DNA from: Gyromitra esculenta
Lineage: Eukaryota; Ascomycota; Pezizomycetes; Pezizales; Discinaceae
Assembly: GCA_038503075.1 (NCBI GenBank)
Contig: JBCAML010000022.1
Span: 744,001-808,000, forward strand
Length of the DNA: 64,000 bases
Reading direction: 5' to 3'
Position numbers and translations under genes: made by a program. The notes under the pieces are model-generated. The model saw only the letters and a list, made by a program, of their open reading frames with translations, had not been told where the DNA came from and made no database searches. Below are positions 62,926 to 64,000 of the stretch, piece by piece. Numbering within the stretch: position 1 is the stretch's first letter; the number at the start of each line of letters is the position of its first letter.

Positions 62926-64000
62926 CTTGACGTTTAAATAGAGCTAGAGTGTTGGGTTAGTGAGTCAAAATTCGCAATTACACGCACTGCGGATCCTGCA
63001 GGCGAGCGGCATGCAATATATAGATTGAAGAGACCAAAAACTCATTCCTATCTGCCGAATGCGGCCAAGGGTTCCCAGACTATCGCGTTTAAATACATGT
63101 GAGCAGATTACGCCAAGCTATTTCACGTGATGTCGTCTAGCGCGCCGAGTTTGTAACATCGTGGGGATACAGAGATACGTTTGGTGGGGTTGCCTGTCCT
63201 GGGGCTGTATTGGAATTGTAGCAGCGGCAACCTGGGAGGTTTATCGTGCGCAGCCCCAGTACGGTACGGCAAGTCGGTGGCTCAATTCGGCCTGCCCAGG
63301 CTGCTTTTAAACCCCCTCGTACTGGCTACTAGCTAGCCACACACTACTAAACATGAGATTGGACGACCAAGGGAATTGCGTTCAGTGCTAGAGATGATTC
63401 TCAAGTATATTCAGCTAAGATCCAACTCGTGCTTACTCCTGCCCAATCTGGGGTTGTCGAAAAGGAAAATCGGGTGTTTGAAATCGATGAGTGATATCCT
63501 GTGACGGTGGAAGACTCAAGGCCCCAAGAATCTCTCTGCCTGGAATCCAGACTGGATACACGATCGGCCCTCCACCAAGATCGTCTTTCCACCTCCTCGA
63601 TCCTGAACGAGGCTGAGAGAATGTTTTGTGGGGCAGTTGGTTGACAGCATTGCCAAGTTATGTCTTGCATGGGGAACCTCAACCCTAGCCCCAATAGAAC
63701 CTAGGGCAGCGGGAAAGGGCAGGGACCCTGGTACCTGCTCTACTCACCTACATCATCTACATGTATGCTGTGCTCCTGCGCCAGGTTCCTAACATACATG
63801 TAGGCCCGAAACCCCCCGGCAGTTGGTCCAACATCGGTCACCGGTCGCTGCTCTCGTGGGCAGGCAAGCGAAAGACACGATGGATGTGCACGTAATCAGC
63901 CGTATACCATATTCAATCTCCTTTGCATTCCGGAACTACAACAGGGGAAGAGGGCAAGAGAGGGCGGAAGAGCTCGAGGGTGGAGGGGAAAGAGAGAACT
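62926..64000. other. Upstream of polymerase gene, no gene recognised
   Basis: Promoter region and window edge. Two TACATGTA palindromes lie close together at 63758 and 63795. A 97-codon frame on the minus strand (63401-63694) has no known family. Confidence 0.4.

Overview
The window is nuclear DNA of a filamentous ascomycete (Pezizomycotina). Coding regions are broken by many short GT-AG introns (about 48-130 nt), genes lie on both strands with no operons, and the products are typical fungal ones: a Zn2Cys6 regulator, a Zap1-type zinc-finger factor, Sld3, Iml2, a PG/PI transfer protein and fungal-type Mediator and proteasome subunits. I could not fix the class from sequence alone. Exon models were built by hand from frame, splice sites and remembered family motifs; almost all close in frame from ATG to stop.

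Left part (1-11.4 kb): a decayed NOD-like receptor gene (alpha/beta hydrolase, NB-ARC, about 15 kinesin-light-chain-type TPRs) with several stops and a frameshift, flanked by small inverted-repeat elements and transposase scraps. The intact replication gene SLD3 lies between these elements.

Middle (11.5-31.7 kb), a gene-dense stretch: complex I subunit NDUFS5 (-), PG/PI transfer protein (+), an Mpv17/PMP22 membrane protein (-), the CHD1 remodeller (+), branched-chain 2-oxoacid dehydrogenase E2 (+), gluconokinase (-) and retromer VPS26 (+). NDUFS5 and Mpv17 are split into exons too short to stand out as open frames.

Accessory gap (31.8-36.2 kb): no convincing gene, two MITE-like elements with TA target duplications, a GAAAAA microsatellite and a degenerate telomere-like tract. 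One MITE sits just past the unresolved 3' end of the Zap1-like gene.

Right part (36.2-63 kb): Zap1-like factor (-), HMG-box protein with a mitochondrial-type leader (+), Mediator MED16 (+, with a probable one-base error in a G run), IML2 (-, 13 exons), SEM1/DSS1 (+), phosphoglycerate kinase (-), a Zn2Cys6 regulator (-), a secreted But2-like protein (-) and a family-X DNA polymerase (Pol lambda/Pol4 type, -, 11 exons). Genes here are mainly housekeeping and not one pathway. The most notable unexplained signals are the palindrome TACATGTA, found at least 14 times, and a family of TA-flanked inverted-repeat elements.
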